45,319 nt of DNA from SIG701 sp045577175 (GTDB lineage Bacteria; Bacillota; Clostridia; Oscillospirales; CAG-272), in contig JAZNHT010000028.1 in NCBI GenBank assembly GCA_045577175.1, positions 1-45,319 of the forward strand, given 5' to 3'. Of this stretch, positions 34,374 to 41,537 are shown piece by piece; the stretch's first letter is position 1; every line of letters begins with the position of its first letter. The notes beneath the pieces were generated by a model, which searched no databases, was not told where the DNA came from, and saw only the letters and a program-made list of their open reading frames with translations. The translations under genes and the position numbers were made by a program.

Positions 34374-35566
34374 TTTTGTATCTCCTTATACAGCGTCTGA
34401 TAGTATTCGTTGAACACCGCGCAGCCCGACACCTTCCCTGCACGCATCAGCTCGGTGCATTTCGAGCAGGTGAGGCATGTTTTCTTCGGATCAAACGTGC
34501 CGCGCAGGTAATCGCGGTAAAACATCGGGTATGCGACCCACAGCCTGCCGTACCCGACGAGATCGCACACACCGTCGGACAGCTGTCTTTCGGCTTCCGC
34601 GATCACGTCGCCGCGGTAGTAGGTCAGTCCCGAGCCGACCACGGCAAGCGAGGGGAATTTCTCCTTGATATGCTTTTCCACCTCGATAAATCGTGCAAGC
34701 CCCGCCTCGGGCATCTCGGGCGGTGTGTATCCGCCCTTGCGATACGGGCGGTTGACGTGCGGATTGTAGTACGGATTGCCGAGCGTGACGTTCAGAATGT
34801 CAAGCCCCTCCGCAATCATCTGGGCGATCAGTCGGTCGGGCTCGGTGAGATCGAGCGTGTTCTCCGCCGTCGTGCCGAATCCGTACGGATACGGCACCAT
34901 ATCCGAAACGCTCAATCGGGCGGTAAGCAGCATGTGTTCGGGGATGACCTTCTTCACCGCGCGGAAGCAGTCGAAATACAGCCGCGTGCGGTTTTCAAAA
35001 GCGCCGCCGTAGCGTCCCTCTCTCGTGAACGCAGAGAGCATCTCCTGCAACAGATAGCCGTGGCAGGATTTCACATCCACGCCGTCAAAGCCTGCTTCCA
35101 CGGCAAGGGCGGCGGACGCCGCGAATTTTTCGGGAAGCGTGTCGAGGTATTCGTCCGTTACGATATTCTCATCGGTCACGGGACGGGTTGCCTCGTAAAT
35201 CGGATGTCGGTAGGCGATCATCGGCGTGATGCTCTGCCTGCCCGAATGGGTGAGCTGCAAAACGAATACGGGATCGGTACCGCTTGTCTCCTTGGCGATC
35301 TGACGCATCTCTGCAAGAAGATCGCGGAACACCGACAGATTTTCCTCCGTCAGCATCATCTGGCGCGGATTTGTTCGCCCCTCGGGACAGACCGCGTTTG
35401 CCTCAAACCAGATCACACCCGCGCCGCTTGCGGCGGTGTTTCTGTATTTTTGTATTGTCAAATCACTCGGACTGCCGTCCGTCAGGCAGTCGCATCCCTC
35501 CATGGGCTGCAAAACGATGCGGTTTGGAATTTTTGTTTTCCGCACTTCAATCGCTGTATCGATCAT
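34370..35566 (-). CDS. OYE-family NADH:flavin oxidoreductase with Fe-S cysteines
   Basis: A 398-residue FMN-dependent TIM-barrel enzyme. Family motifs: IVLQPMEGCD, LQLTHSGRQS, FDGVDVKSCHGYLLQEMLS, NRTRLYF and VGYGRLWVAYP. The C-terminal cluster CLTCSKCTELMRAGKVSGC matches the 4Fe-4S spacing of 2,4-dienoyl-CoA reductase and 2-enoate reductases, but the FAD/NAD-binding half of those enzymes is absent. It is the first gene of the operon, with GGAG before the ATG and an extended -10 promoter. It likely reduces an activated C=C bond, taking electrons from a separate partner. Confidence 0.92.
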   Translation of the reverse strand: MIDTAIEVRKTKIPNRIVLQPMEGCDCLTDGSPSDLTIQKYRNTAASGAGVIWFEANAVCPEGRTNPRQMMLTEENLSVFRDLLAEMRQIAKETSGTDPVFVLQLTHSGRQSITPMIAYRHPIYEATRPVTDENIVTDEYLDTLPEKFAASAALAVEAGFDGVDVKSCHGYLLQEMLSAFTREGRYGGAFENRTRLYFDCFRAVKKVIPEHMLLTARLSVSDMVPYPYGFGTTAENTLDLTEPDRLIAQMIAEGLDILNVTLGNPYYNPHVNRPYRKGGYTPPEMPEAGLARFIEVEKHIKEKFPSLAVVGSGLTYYRGDVIAEAERQLSDGVCDLVGYGRLWVAYPMFYRDYLRGTFDPKKTCLTCSKCTELMRAGKVSGCAVFNEYYQTLYKEIQK

Positions 35567-35598
35567 TTCCGTTCTCCGATATTCCTTCTTTTTTTATC

Positions 35599-35607
35599 AT
35601 TATAGCA
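35599..35607 (-). promoter_or_regulatory. Extended -10 promoter of the redox operon
   Basis: Minus strand TGC-TATAAT about 33 bp before the OYE-family start, with no good -35 box. This pattern often needs an activator, and the divergent AraC gene is the obvious candidate. Confidence 0.55.
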
Positions 35608-35648
35608 AACAATAAAAGAAATTTATATAGTTAAATTTGCATATTATA

Positions 35649-35677
35649 TTGCTTTTCTTGCAAATCTGCTGTACAAT
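35649..35677 (+). promoter_or_regulatory. Promoter of the second AraC-family gene
   Basis: TTGCTT (35649-35654), 17-bp spacer, TACAAT (35672-35677), divergent from the redox operon promoter about 45 bp away. Confidence 0.55.
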
Positions 35678-35702
35678 ATACGCAGAGGAAGGAGTGACTG
35701 TT

Positions 35703-36476
35703 TTGGAACATGCTTTTCATGCGAAGGGCTTTACGTTTGAATACACCGAAAGCAAAACAGATACGCCTGTTTTATGGGAGAGCCACTGCCACACGGAATA
35801 CGAAATAATCTCCGTGCTGGAAGGAGACGTAAGTGTGCTCTCGGAAGGCAGGAGCTACCGCCTTACGGAAAATCAGACGGTAATTATACCGCCGCTGTTC
35901 TACCATACCGTGACGGCGAACAGAAAAGGTGTGTATCGACGGGTAACCGCGCTTTTCGACAGCACCGCCATACCGTCTGTGCTGCATCCGCATTTTTTGA
36001 AGAAGGATATGAATCTGACACCGTTTTATTTTCCGCAAAGCGTGGAGCTCAAGCGGATTTGTCAGACAAAGGACCAAGCCTTTTACGAGCCGCTTCTGCA
36101 AAGTCTGATGACGCAGATTCTGTATGCGGATGTCCATGCCGAGCGAAACGTGACCCATGTGGAAACGGACGCTTTTCTGTATGAAATTATCTCGTACATT
36201 GACGCGCACCTGTGCGAAAAAATCTGTCTCGACGATCTTGCCGCACATACGGCGCGGTCGAAATCCGCGGTATGCCATCTGTTTACGGAGAAAATGAATA
36301 TTTCCCCGAAGCAGTATATCCTGCAAAAAAAGCTCGCGCTGGCGCACAAGCGAATTACGGAAGGAACGCCGCCTACGCTTGCCGCCATGGAGGTGGGATA
36401 CGAGAATTACAGCAACTTTTACCGTATGTATCAAAAAATATTGAAAGCACCGCCTTCCCGAAGAAAAAACCGATGA
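35703..36476 (+). CDS. AraC-family regulator divergent from the redox operon
   Basis: A 257-residue protein with an N-terminal cupin (ESHCHTEYEIISVLEGDVSVL; IIPPLFYHTV) and a C-terminal double HTH (EKICLDDLAAHTARSKSAVCHLF; LAAMEVGYENYSNFYRMYQ). The start is taken as TTG at 35703 because AAGGAG (35689-35694) sits 8 nt upstream; other in-frame starts lack such a site. Being divergent from the OYE-SDR-flavoprotein operon with a shared 137-bp control region, it is the likely activator of that operon. Confidence 0.9.
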   Translation: MEHAFHAKGFTFEYTESKTDTPVLWESHCHTEYEIISVLEGDVSVLSEGRSYRLTENQTVIIPPLFYHTVTANRKGVYRRVTALFDSTAIPSVLHPHFLKKDMNLTPFYFPQSVELKRICQTKDQAFYEPLLQSLMTQILYADVHAERNVTHVETDAFLYEIISYIDAHLCEKICLDDLAAHTARSKSAVCHLFTEKMNISPKQYILQKKLALAHKRITEGTPPTLAAMEVGYENYSNFYRMYQKILKAPPSRRKNR

Positions 36477-36524
36477 GAAACAATATGAAAAAATCGCATC
36501 TCCTCTTTCCTTTTTCTGAATTGT

Positions 36525-36534
36525 ATGGTACAAT
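36525..36534 (+). promoter_or_regulatory. Extended -10 promoter before the zinc-ribbon/RT cluster
   Basis: TATGG-TACAAT gives a TGn-type extended -10 (TACAAT 36529-36534). The -35 region is weak. It lies about 43 bp before the first zinc-ribbon gene. Confidence 0.4.
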
Positions 36535-36576
36535 GTATATGATACACAAAATGATTGACAGCGAAAGGAACGCACT

Positions 36577-36969
36577 ATGAAACTGACTTGTGATCTCTGC
36601 GGCGGAGAGCTTGAAATGACCGTCGGCACTTCCGGTGCTGTCTGCCGCAGCTGCGGTCTGGAATACGCTCCCGATCGGCTCAGGGAAAAGCAAAGCGAAA
36701 TGCAACAATATGCGAACACGGCACCGATCATCGGAAACACGTATTCCGTACCGAATACGGCAAAGAAAACAGCTCCCTCTCCGAAGGAGCGCAAAAAAAT
36801 GACCGTCATGTGGGTGCTGTGGGGCATAATCGGTCTTATCGCCTTCATCGGTACGCTGACTGCCGAATCCCCGGAGCAGGAAGGCACCCTTTTCATCGGT
36901 TGTCTCATCGCTCTTATTCTTACACTGATTATTTTCAAACCCTGGAAAGTATATGGAGGAAAACCGTAA
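36577..36969 (+). CDS. Zinc-ribbon membrane protein
   Basis: 130 residues. The N-terminal zinc ribbon (CDLCGG...CRSCG, residues about 5-27) is followed by a short polar linker and two predicted membrane helices near residues 72-92 (MTVMWVLWGIIGLIAFIGTL) and 102-121 (LFIGCLIALILTLIIF), ending in a short basic tail. AAAGG lies upstream of the ATG. It overlaps the next gene by one base (TAATG) and shares its N-terminal MKLTCDLCGG with it, so the two arose by duplication. Small two-helix proteins can act as membrane effectors, but no function is proven. Confidence 0.82.
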   Translation: MKLTCDLCGGELEMTVGTSGAVCRSCGLEYAPDRLREKQSEMQQYANTAPIIGNTYSVPNTAKKTAPSPKERKKMTVMWVLWGIIGLIAFIGTLTAESPEQEGTLFIGCLIALILTLIIFKPWKVYGGKP

Positions 36970-37550
36970 TGAAACTGACTTGTGATCTTTGCGGCGGCTC
37001 GCTTAGGATGAATCTCGGCGGAAAGGATGCCTCCTGCACCGCCTGCGGTCTGACGTACTCGCTGGACCGTCTCAGAGAAAAACTGGGTGTCATACAGACT
37101 CCCGCTTCTCCGAAACAAACCGCGCCGCAGTCCGCACCTGCCGCTATGCCCGACAACTCCTTTGTCCACACGGAGAACACCGCGCCGAAAACGACGTACT
37201 CTCAGGCTCCTGCCGTCAGTGCGTATGCGTTCTCGGGCACGGTTCAGGAGTATTTCCGCACCGTTCTTTCCCACGGCTTCCCCGACTGTGAGCTCTACAC
37301 AAACGTCCCCAACGAAAAGCTGGAAATCCCGATCACCTTTATGCTGTGCAAGGACGGAAAGCCTGCGGCGGCAATCTTTTTGCTGGACAGCCACGACAAT
37401 CTGAACCGCAGCGCAGTAGGCAGAGCCGTTCGCTTTTTGGCGTCGGCACGCATACCTGCCACGCATTTTTATGAGGATTACCGAAACGACGCGTCTTACG
37501 TCGCAGACCGTGTTCGGACTGCCATGCGCAGCCGTTCGCTTTGGGGATAA
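36969..37550 (+). CDS. Zinc-ribbon protein with unknown C-terminal domain
   Basis: 193 residues. The N-terminal zinc ribbon (CDLCGG...CTACG) is paralogous to that of the upstream gene. A low-complexity Pro/Thr linker follows (about 40-80), then a C-terminal domain (about 90-193) containing EYFRTVLSHGFPDCELY, IPITFMLCKDGKPAAAIFLL, and ATHFYEDYRNDASYVADRV. The strand-helix pattern is reminiscent of restriction-endonuclease-like folds, but a clear catalytic (D/E)xK was not seen, so nuclease function is only a hypothesis. GGAGG lies inside the end of the previous gene. The structured non-coding segment starts 18 bp after its stop. Confidence 0.8.
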   Translation: MKLTCDLCGGSLRMNLGGKDASCTACGLTYSLDRLREKLGVIQTPASPKQTAPQSAPAAMPDNSFVHTENTAPKTTYSQAPAVSAYAFSGTVQEYFRTVLSHGFPDCELYTNVPNEKLEIPITFMLCKDGKPAAAIFLLDSHDNLNRSAVGRAVRFLASARIPATHFYEDYRNDASYVADRVRTAMRSRSLWG

Positions 37551-37567
37551 TTCCCCGATTCATTCGT

Positions 37568-37705
37568 GAGAAACAGAGGGAAACGCTTTGCGCCTGCGGA
37601 GGGCACAGCACGGAGCAGAAAAGGCTTTGCAGGCAGCCGATCCGTGTACGGTCCGGTAGAAATCCACGATGTCGTGGATTTTAATGTCCTTTCCCTCTGT
37701 TTTTC
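37568..37705 (+). ncRNA. Structured non-coding segment, retron-like
   Basis: A 138-nt segment between the zinc-ribbon gene and the reverse transcriptase. Its ends are complementary: positions 37568-37583 (GAGAAACAGAGGGAAA) pair with 37690-37705 (16 pairs, one G-U). Inside lie a GCCTGC/GCAGGC stem (37592-37597 with 37629-37634), a CCGT-GT-ACGG hairpin (37642-37651) and a perfect hairpin AAATCCACGA/TCGTGGATTT (37660-37681). Complementary ends enclosing hairpins, directly upstream of an RT gene, resemble the a1/a2 pair of retron msr-msd RNAs. A T-rich run after the right arm means a terminator-like role is also possible. Confidence 0.5.
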
Positions 37706-37734
37706 TTTTTATCCTTTACTCGGGAGGTGTGTCC

Positions 37735-38937
37735 ATGCTGAAATCCCTTTCGGAGCCTGCCGTTTGGCAGGAGTATTACGAGCATAAGCGAGAAGGCGGT
37801 CATCTTCGTCCCGAAGAGCTTGCGCGGCTGGAGCAATTCATACAGCAGCACCGCTATTTGCCCGTCTGTGAGAAAATCCAAAACGGAGGCACCTTCTCCC
37901 CACCGCGAAAAATTGAAATCAGCAAAATCCACAGCGATAAAAAGCGAATCGTTTACACCTATGCCGAGGATGAAAATCGGGTGCTGAAGCTCCTCACCTT
38001 TCTCCTGCAAAGAGAATACGACTGCCTGTTTGCCGACAATTTGTATTCCTTCCGTCAGCGCAAGGGCGTGCGGGACGCGGTAAAAAAGCTGACACACACG
38101 AAAAACATCCGTGAAATGTGGTCGTACAAGGTCGATATAAGCAACTATTTCAATTCCATCCCCGTGCATCTGCTGCTGCCGCTTCTGCGGAATACTTTGG
38201 CGGACGCGCCGGAAACGTATCGCTTTGTCGAATCTCTCCTTATGAATCCGCTGGTAAACAGCGGCGGCAAGCTGATCCCGGAAGAAAAAGGAATCATGGC
38301 GGGAACGCCGATTTCCACCTTTCTTGCCAATCTGTATCTCGCACACATGGATCACCTGTTTGCCGAAAAAGGCATCCTCTACGCACGGTATTCCGATGAC
38401 ATTATCGTGTTTGATACCTCCAAAGAAGCACTGGAGGCGGATATTGCGCAGATTCACCGCTGTCTTTCCGAAGGAGGGCTCCGCATCAATCCCGACAAGG
38501 AGGAGTGCACCGCACCCGGTGAGAGGTGGGTATTTCTCGGCATCTGCTACCGTGACGGCATCATTGATGTCGCCCCCGTATCGGTCGCAAAGCTGAAAGC
38601 CAAAATGCGCCGGAAAACCCGTGCACTGGCGCGCTGGCAAGCACGGAAAGGGCTGGACGGCGAGAAAGCGGCAAAGGCGTTCATCCGGGTGTTCAATCAA
38701 AAACTTTTCGAAAACCCCGTCGATCACGAGCTGACGTGGATACGCTGGTATTTTCCTCTCATAAACACGGCGGAATCCTTGAAAATTATCGACAGCTACA
38801 GCCAAAGCTGTATTCGGTATCTGGCAACGGGCAAGCACACAAAAGCGGCGTACAACTTCCGATACGAGCAAATGAAGGCGCTCGGCTATGTAAGTCTGGT
38901 AAACCGCTATTACAAATACGGAAAAGCAGAAACATAA
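37735..38937 (+). CDS. Reverse transcriptase of non-canonical class
   Basis: A 400-residue RNA-directed DNA polymerase. RT blocks are clear: LYSFRQRKGVRDAV (104-117), motif A KVDISNYFNSI (132-142, catalytic D134), motif B GIMAGTPISTFLANLYL (186-202), motif C YARYSDDIIVF (216-226, catalytic YSDD) and FLG of motif E (267-269). A thumb-like region with INTAESLKIIDSY and YEQMKALGYVSLVNRYY completes the protein. No maturase X or HNH endonuclease domain (unlike group II introns), no retron NAxxH/VTG signature and no DGR-type SQ motif were found. The ATG at 37735 has GGGAGG upstream. It probably acts with the preceding structured RNA; defence or RNA-templated synthesis is inference. Confidence 0.92.
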   Translation: MLKSLSEPAVWQEYYEHKREGGHLRPEELARLEQFIQQHRYLPVCEKIQNGGTFSPPRKIEISKIHSDKKRIVYTYAEDENRVLKLLTFLLQREYDCLFADNLYSFRQRKGVRDAVKKLTHTKNIREMWSYKVDISNYFNSIPVHLLLPLLRNTLADAPETYRFVESLLMNPLVNSGGKLIPEEKGIMAGTPISTFLANLYLAHMDHLFAEKGILYARYSDDIIVFDTSKEALEADIAQIHRCLSEGGLRINPDKEECTAPGERWVFLGICYRDGIIDVAPVSVAKLKAKMRRKTRALARWQARKGLDGEKAAKAFIRVFNQKLFENPVDHELTWIRWYFPLINTAESLKIIDSYSQSCIRYLATGKHTKAAYNFRYEQMKALGYVSLVNRYYKYGKAET

Positions 38938-38943
38938 CATACG

Positions 38944-38970
38944 CCCCCCGAATCGCAGAAACTCGGGGGG
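38944..38970 (+). terminator. Terminator of the reverse transcriptase gene
   Basis: Stem CCCCCCGA / TCGGGGGG with an 11-nt loop, then a T-rich stretch, 7 bp after the stop. Confidence 0.85.
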
Positions 38971-39025
38971 ACTTGTTCTTTTTTGAAAAATTCGTTGCCA
39001 ACGGACATGAAATTCATATTTTGAC

Positions 39026-39053
39026 TTGACAAGAAATATAAAAAGTGTATAAT
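39026..39053 (+). promoter_or_regulatory. Promoter of the histidine-phosphatase pair
   Basis: TTGACA (39026-39031), 16-bp spacer, TATAAT (39048-39053). Confidence 0.75.
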
Positions 39054-39094
39054 TATATCTATAAAATTGCTTTCGCAAAATGTCAGGAGGCAGT

Positions 39095-39757
39095 ATGAAA
39101 CTTTACTTAACACGTCACGGTCAGGTTGGGGTGAACGCCGAATATCTGAACGGAAACGCCTTTCTCCCGAGAGGGGAAATGAATCTGTCCGACCTCGGTC
39201 GTGAGCAGGCAACCCTGCTCGGAAAACATCTCGTAAAGCTGGGATTTGACGGAAAAATTCTCTCCTCCCCCTTATGGAGAACGATGGAAACGGCGGAAGC
39301 GATCGCTGAGGAGACAGGATCGCTCATTTATCCGACACCGTTCATGCACGAAATCTTCAACGATCAGGAGGTTCTGGACGCATACCGCGGCTTGACGATC
39401 GAGGAACTGAAGGAACGCTATCCGCACGTAGATAAGGATGCGACAATTGAGTATCCGTGGTGGCCGAAGCAGATCGAAACGGGCACGGACGTGCTGGCTC
39501 GTGTCAGCGCAGGAATCGACCGCCTCATCGCCGAATACGGCGACACCGATGAGGAGATTCTGCTGGTCGGACACGGTGCATCCTCGGGCGAGGCAGATGA
39601 GTATCTGAAGCTGAATCCGGACGGAATGCTGTGGAACTGCTGTCTCAGCATGTACAACACGAAAAATCCCTCCGAGAATTTCGGCAAGGACGTCTCCTTC
39701 CTCCCGTGGGAGATGGTCACAAACAACAAGATACGGGCAATTGATACCGCAGATTGA
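39095..39757 (+). CDS. Histidine phosphatase (phosphoglycerate-mutase-like)
   Basis: A 220-residue member of the histidine phosphatase superfamily. It has the catalytic RHGQ motif near the N-terminus (LTRHGQV), the second Arg in SSPLWRTMETAEAI and the second His in LVGHGASSG. The conserved WNCCLSMY segment recurs in the next gene. The ATG at 39095 follows AGGAGG. It is followed 49 bp later by a longer paralogue with near-identical architecture in its first half, pointing to tandem duplication. The substrate is unknown; the family includes sugar-phosphate, nucleotide and alpha-ribazole phosphatases. Confidence 0.92.
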   Translation: MKLYLTRHGQVGVNAEYLNGNAFLPRGEMNLSDLGREQATLLGKHLVKLGFDGKILSSPLWRTMETAEAIAEETGSLIYPTPFMHEIFNDQEVLDAYRGLTIEELKERYPHVDKDATIEYPWWPKQIETGTDVLARVSAGIDRLIAEYGDTDEEILLVGHGASSGEADEYLKLNPDGMLWNCCLSMYNTKNPSENFGKDVSFLPWEMVTNNKIRAIDTAD

Positions 39758-39806
39758 TAACAGCAGCGGAGCGTACCGCTGAGAATAATACAAAGGAGAT
39801 CCTCTT

Positions 39807-41036
39807 ATGAAACTTTACGTAACGCGCCACGGTCAGGTGGCAGAAGATGCGGAATATTTCGACGGCGATGCCGCTTTGCCGGTAGGCGAGGTACCGCTGT
39901 CCAAGCTCGGTCGGGAGCAGGCGACGCTGCTCGGCAAGTTTCTGGCGAAAAGAAACTTCCGCGGCAAAATTCTCGCCTCCCCCCTCATCCGCACAATGGA
40001 GACGGCAGAACTGATCGCAATCGAAACAGGTGCCACGATCTACCCGACCGAATGGGCACGCGAGCATTTCGGCGACCAGGATTTCATTGACACCTACCAA
40101 GGCTCGACGATCGATGATCTCAAAAAGATGTTCCCGCACGTTGCGCCCGATGCAACGCTGAAGTATCCGTGGTGGTCGCTTGTGGCAGATACGCACGACA
40201 GCGCGCGCGAGCGCGTCGTCGAAGGCGTTGACAAGCTGATTGCGGAGTACAAGGACACCGACGAGGAGTTTCTGTTCGTCGCGCACGGTGCGTCCGCCGG
40301 TGCGGCAAACATCCATCTGAACCTGAAGCGCGGCGGTATCCTCTGGAACTGCTGTATCGGTATGTACGACTCCAAGCACCCGGAGAAGAATTACGGCAAG
40401 AACATCTCCTTCCTCCCCGGACAGATGGTCAGCGGCAACGCAAGAATGGCACTGAGCTACGAAATTCCCGAGGACTCTCTGACGCCCTTCGGAATCAAAA
40501 TTCCCGAGGAAGTCATAAATACGGACAAATTCAAGCTCCTCCACATCGGTGACACGCACTCTGCTACCTATATGTTTTATAAGCAGCTGATCCGCCTCGT
40601 AAAGCCGGATGTGATTATCCACACAGGCGACACGGCGGATGAGGACAAGGTAAGCCGCGATCTTGAGGCAATAGAGCCGTACCGCATGAAGGTCAAGATG
40701 CTCTCCGACATCCTCGCGCAGGCAAACTGCCCCGTCTACTGGATCCCCGGAAACAACGATCTGCCCGACGAAATTCCGACGCTCGCACCGAATTGGAAAA
40801 TCGTACAGCCGGATACGGTGCTCGAAATCGAAGGCGCGACCTTCTGCGTTGCACATTGGCTCGATCAGATCACGAAAAAAGCGGATTACTACCTCTACGG
40901 CCACGGATGCGTAGGCAAAAACCGCGAGCACGAGATGACGCTCAAGGGGGACGGCATCTGCCTGAACAACATGTGGAGCATCCACGTCATGACGCTCCCC
41001 GACAGAGAAATCCATCACATCGAAACACCCGACTGA
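39807..41036 (+). CDS. Histidine phosphatase fused to a metallophosphoesterase
   Basis: 409 residues with two phosphatase domains. Residues 1-215 are a histidine phosphatase paralogous to the upstream gene (RHGQ near residue 7; ASPLIRTMETAELI; VAHGASAG). From about 245 a calcineurin-like phosphoesterase follows, with GDTHS (near 247), HTGDTAD (near 272), GNNDLP (near 315), AHW (near 348) and a YGHGC in place of the usual GHTH (near 365), in the style of YfcE. AAAGGAG precedes the ATG. The altered last motif may change metal binding. Such a fusion suggests two consecutive dephosphorylations or a cyclic phosphodiester substrate; both are inference. Confidence 0.92.
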   Translation: MKLYVTRHGQVAEDAEYFDGDAALPVGEVPLSKLGREQATLLGKFLAKRNFRGKILASPLIRTMETAELIAIETGATIYPTEWAREHFGDQDFIDTYQGSTIDDLKKMFPHVAPDATLKYPWWSLVADTHDSARERVVEGVDKLIAEYKDTDEEFLFVAHGASAGAANIHLNLKRGGILWNCCIGMYDSKHPEKNYGKNISFLPGQMVSGNARMALSYEIPEDSLTPFGIKIPEEVINTDKFKLLHIGDTHSATYMFYKQLIRLVKPDVIIHTGDTADEDKVSRDLEAIEPYRMKVKMLSDILAQANCPVYWIPGNNDLPDEIPTLAPNWKIVQPDTVLEIEGATFCVAHWLDQITKKADYYLYGHGCVGKNREHEMTLKGDGICLNNMWSIHVMTLPDREIHHIETPD

Positions 41037-41046
41037 TTAAAAACAG

Positions 41047-41077
41047 CACGCCCCACCGCTTAACGCGAAAGGGCGTG
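41047..41077 (+). terminator. Terminator of the phosphatase operon
   Basis: Stem CACGCCC / GGGCGTG with a T-rich 3' flank (TTTTCTTTT), 10 bp after the stop. Confidence 0.78.
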
Positions 41078-41132
41078 TTTTCTTTTGCTAATAAAAAGAG
41101 GCGGCATATGTCGGCTCTTTTTTGTTTTCCAC

Positions 41133-41161
41133 TTGCACCGTTTGTCGAAATATGGTATAAT
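41133..41161 (+). promoter_or_regulatory. Promoter of the small Cys-rich membrane protein
   Basis: TTGCAC (41133-41138), 17-bp spacer, TATAAT (41156-41161). Confidence 0.75.
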
Positions 41162-41192
41162 ACAGTATATGCAAAAGAAAGGCGATGATACT

Positions 41193-41537
41193 GTGAAAAA
41201 GGGATTCTATGCCGTACTTTTCGTGCTGATTCTGGGTGCTTTGCTCGGCGGAATCCTTGCGCGCGAGCGCACGATCACCGTAAAGCCCCGCCCGATCGAC
41301 GTCGTCACAAACGATCTTTCCGTCAAAACCGATGCGGATCAAAATTCGCCCGACGCATCCGAAGACACAGCGGGCGAAAAAACGTATATACTGAATACCA
41401 ACTCCAAAAAAACACATACACCGGACTGCTCGGGCGTTGCCACGATGAACGAGGATAACAAGCTCGAGTACGTCGGCACGCTTGCGGAGCTTACCGAAAT
41501 GGGCTACGAGCCGTGCGGCACGTGCAAGCCGCAGTAA
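41193..41537 (+). CDS. Membrane-anchored protein with Ada-like Cys motif
   Basis: About 114 residues. One N-terminal helix (YAVLFVLILGALLGGIL) probably anchors or exports the protein. An acidic linker follows, then a compact motif NTNSKKTHTPDCSGV...GYEPCGTCKPQ. This H...C...GYxPCxxC pattern is common at the ends of ComEC-, nuclease- and lipoprotein-like proteins and resembles the Ada zinc-binding region. The GTG at 41193 is chosen because the upstream ATG (41169) lies right at the expected transcription start. Its stop codon abuts the stop of the convergent gene with no gap. Function unknown; DNA or metal binding is a guess. Confidence 0.82.
   Translation: MKKGFYAVLFVLILGALLGGILARERTITVKPRPIDVVTNDLSVKTDADQNSPDASEDTAGEKTYILNTNSKKTHTPDCSGVATMNEDNKLEYVGTLAELTEMGYEPCGTCKPQ

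Noticed and set aside
35772..37466. Long minus-strand frame across the second AraC and zinc-ribbon genes
   Set aside because: It spans several real genes and contains low-complexity Arg/Ser/Phe runs typical of antisense frames.
37735..38937. RT as part of a diversity-generating retroelement or group II intron
   Set aside because: No template/variable repeat pair or accessory protein was seen nearby, motif B lacks the DGR form, and there is no maturase or endonuclease domain or intron boundary.
39717..41018. Minus-strand frame of 433 codons opposite the phosphatase fusion
   Set aside because: Antisense shadow; the plus strand shows complete catalytic motifs for two phosphatase families.
39095..41036. 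Similar first halves of the two phosphatase genes as an assembly duplication
   Set aside because: The protein sequences are clearly diverged along their length, so it is a genuine tandem paralogy.
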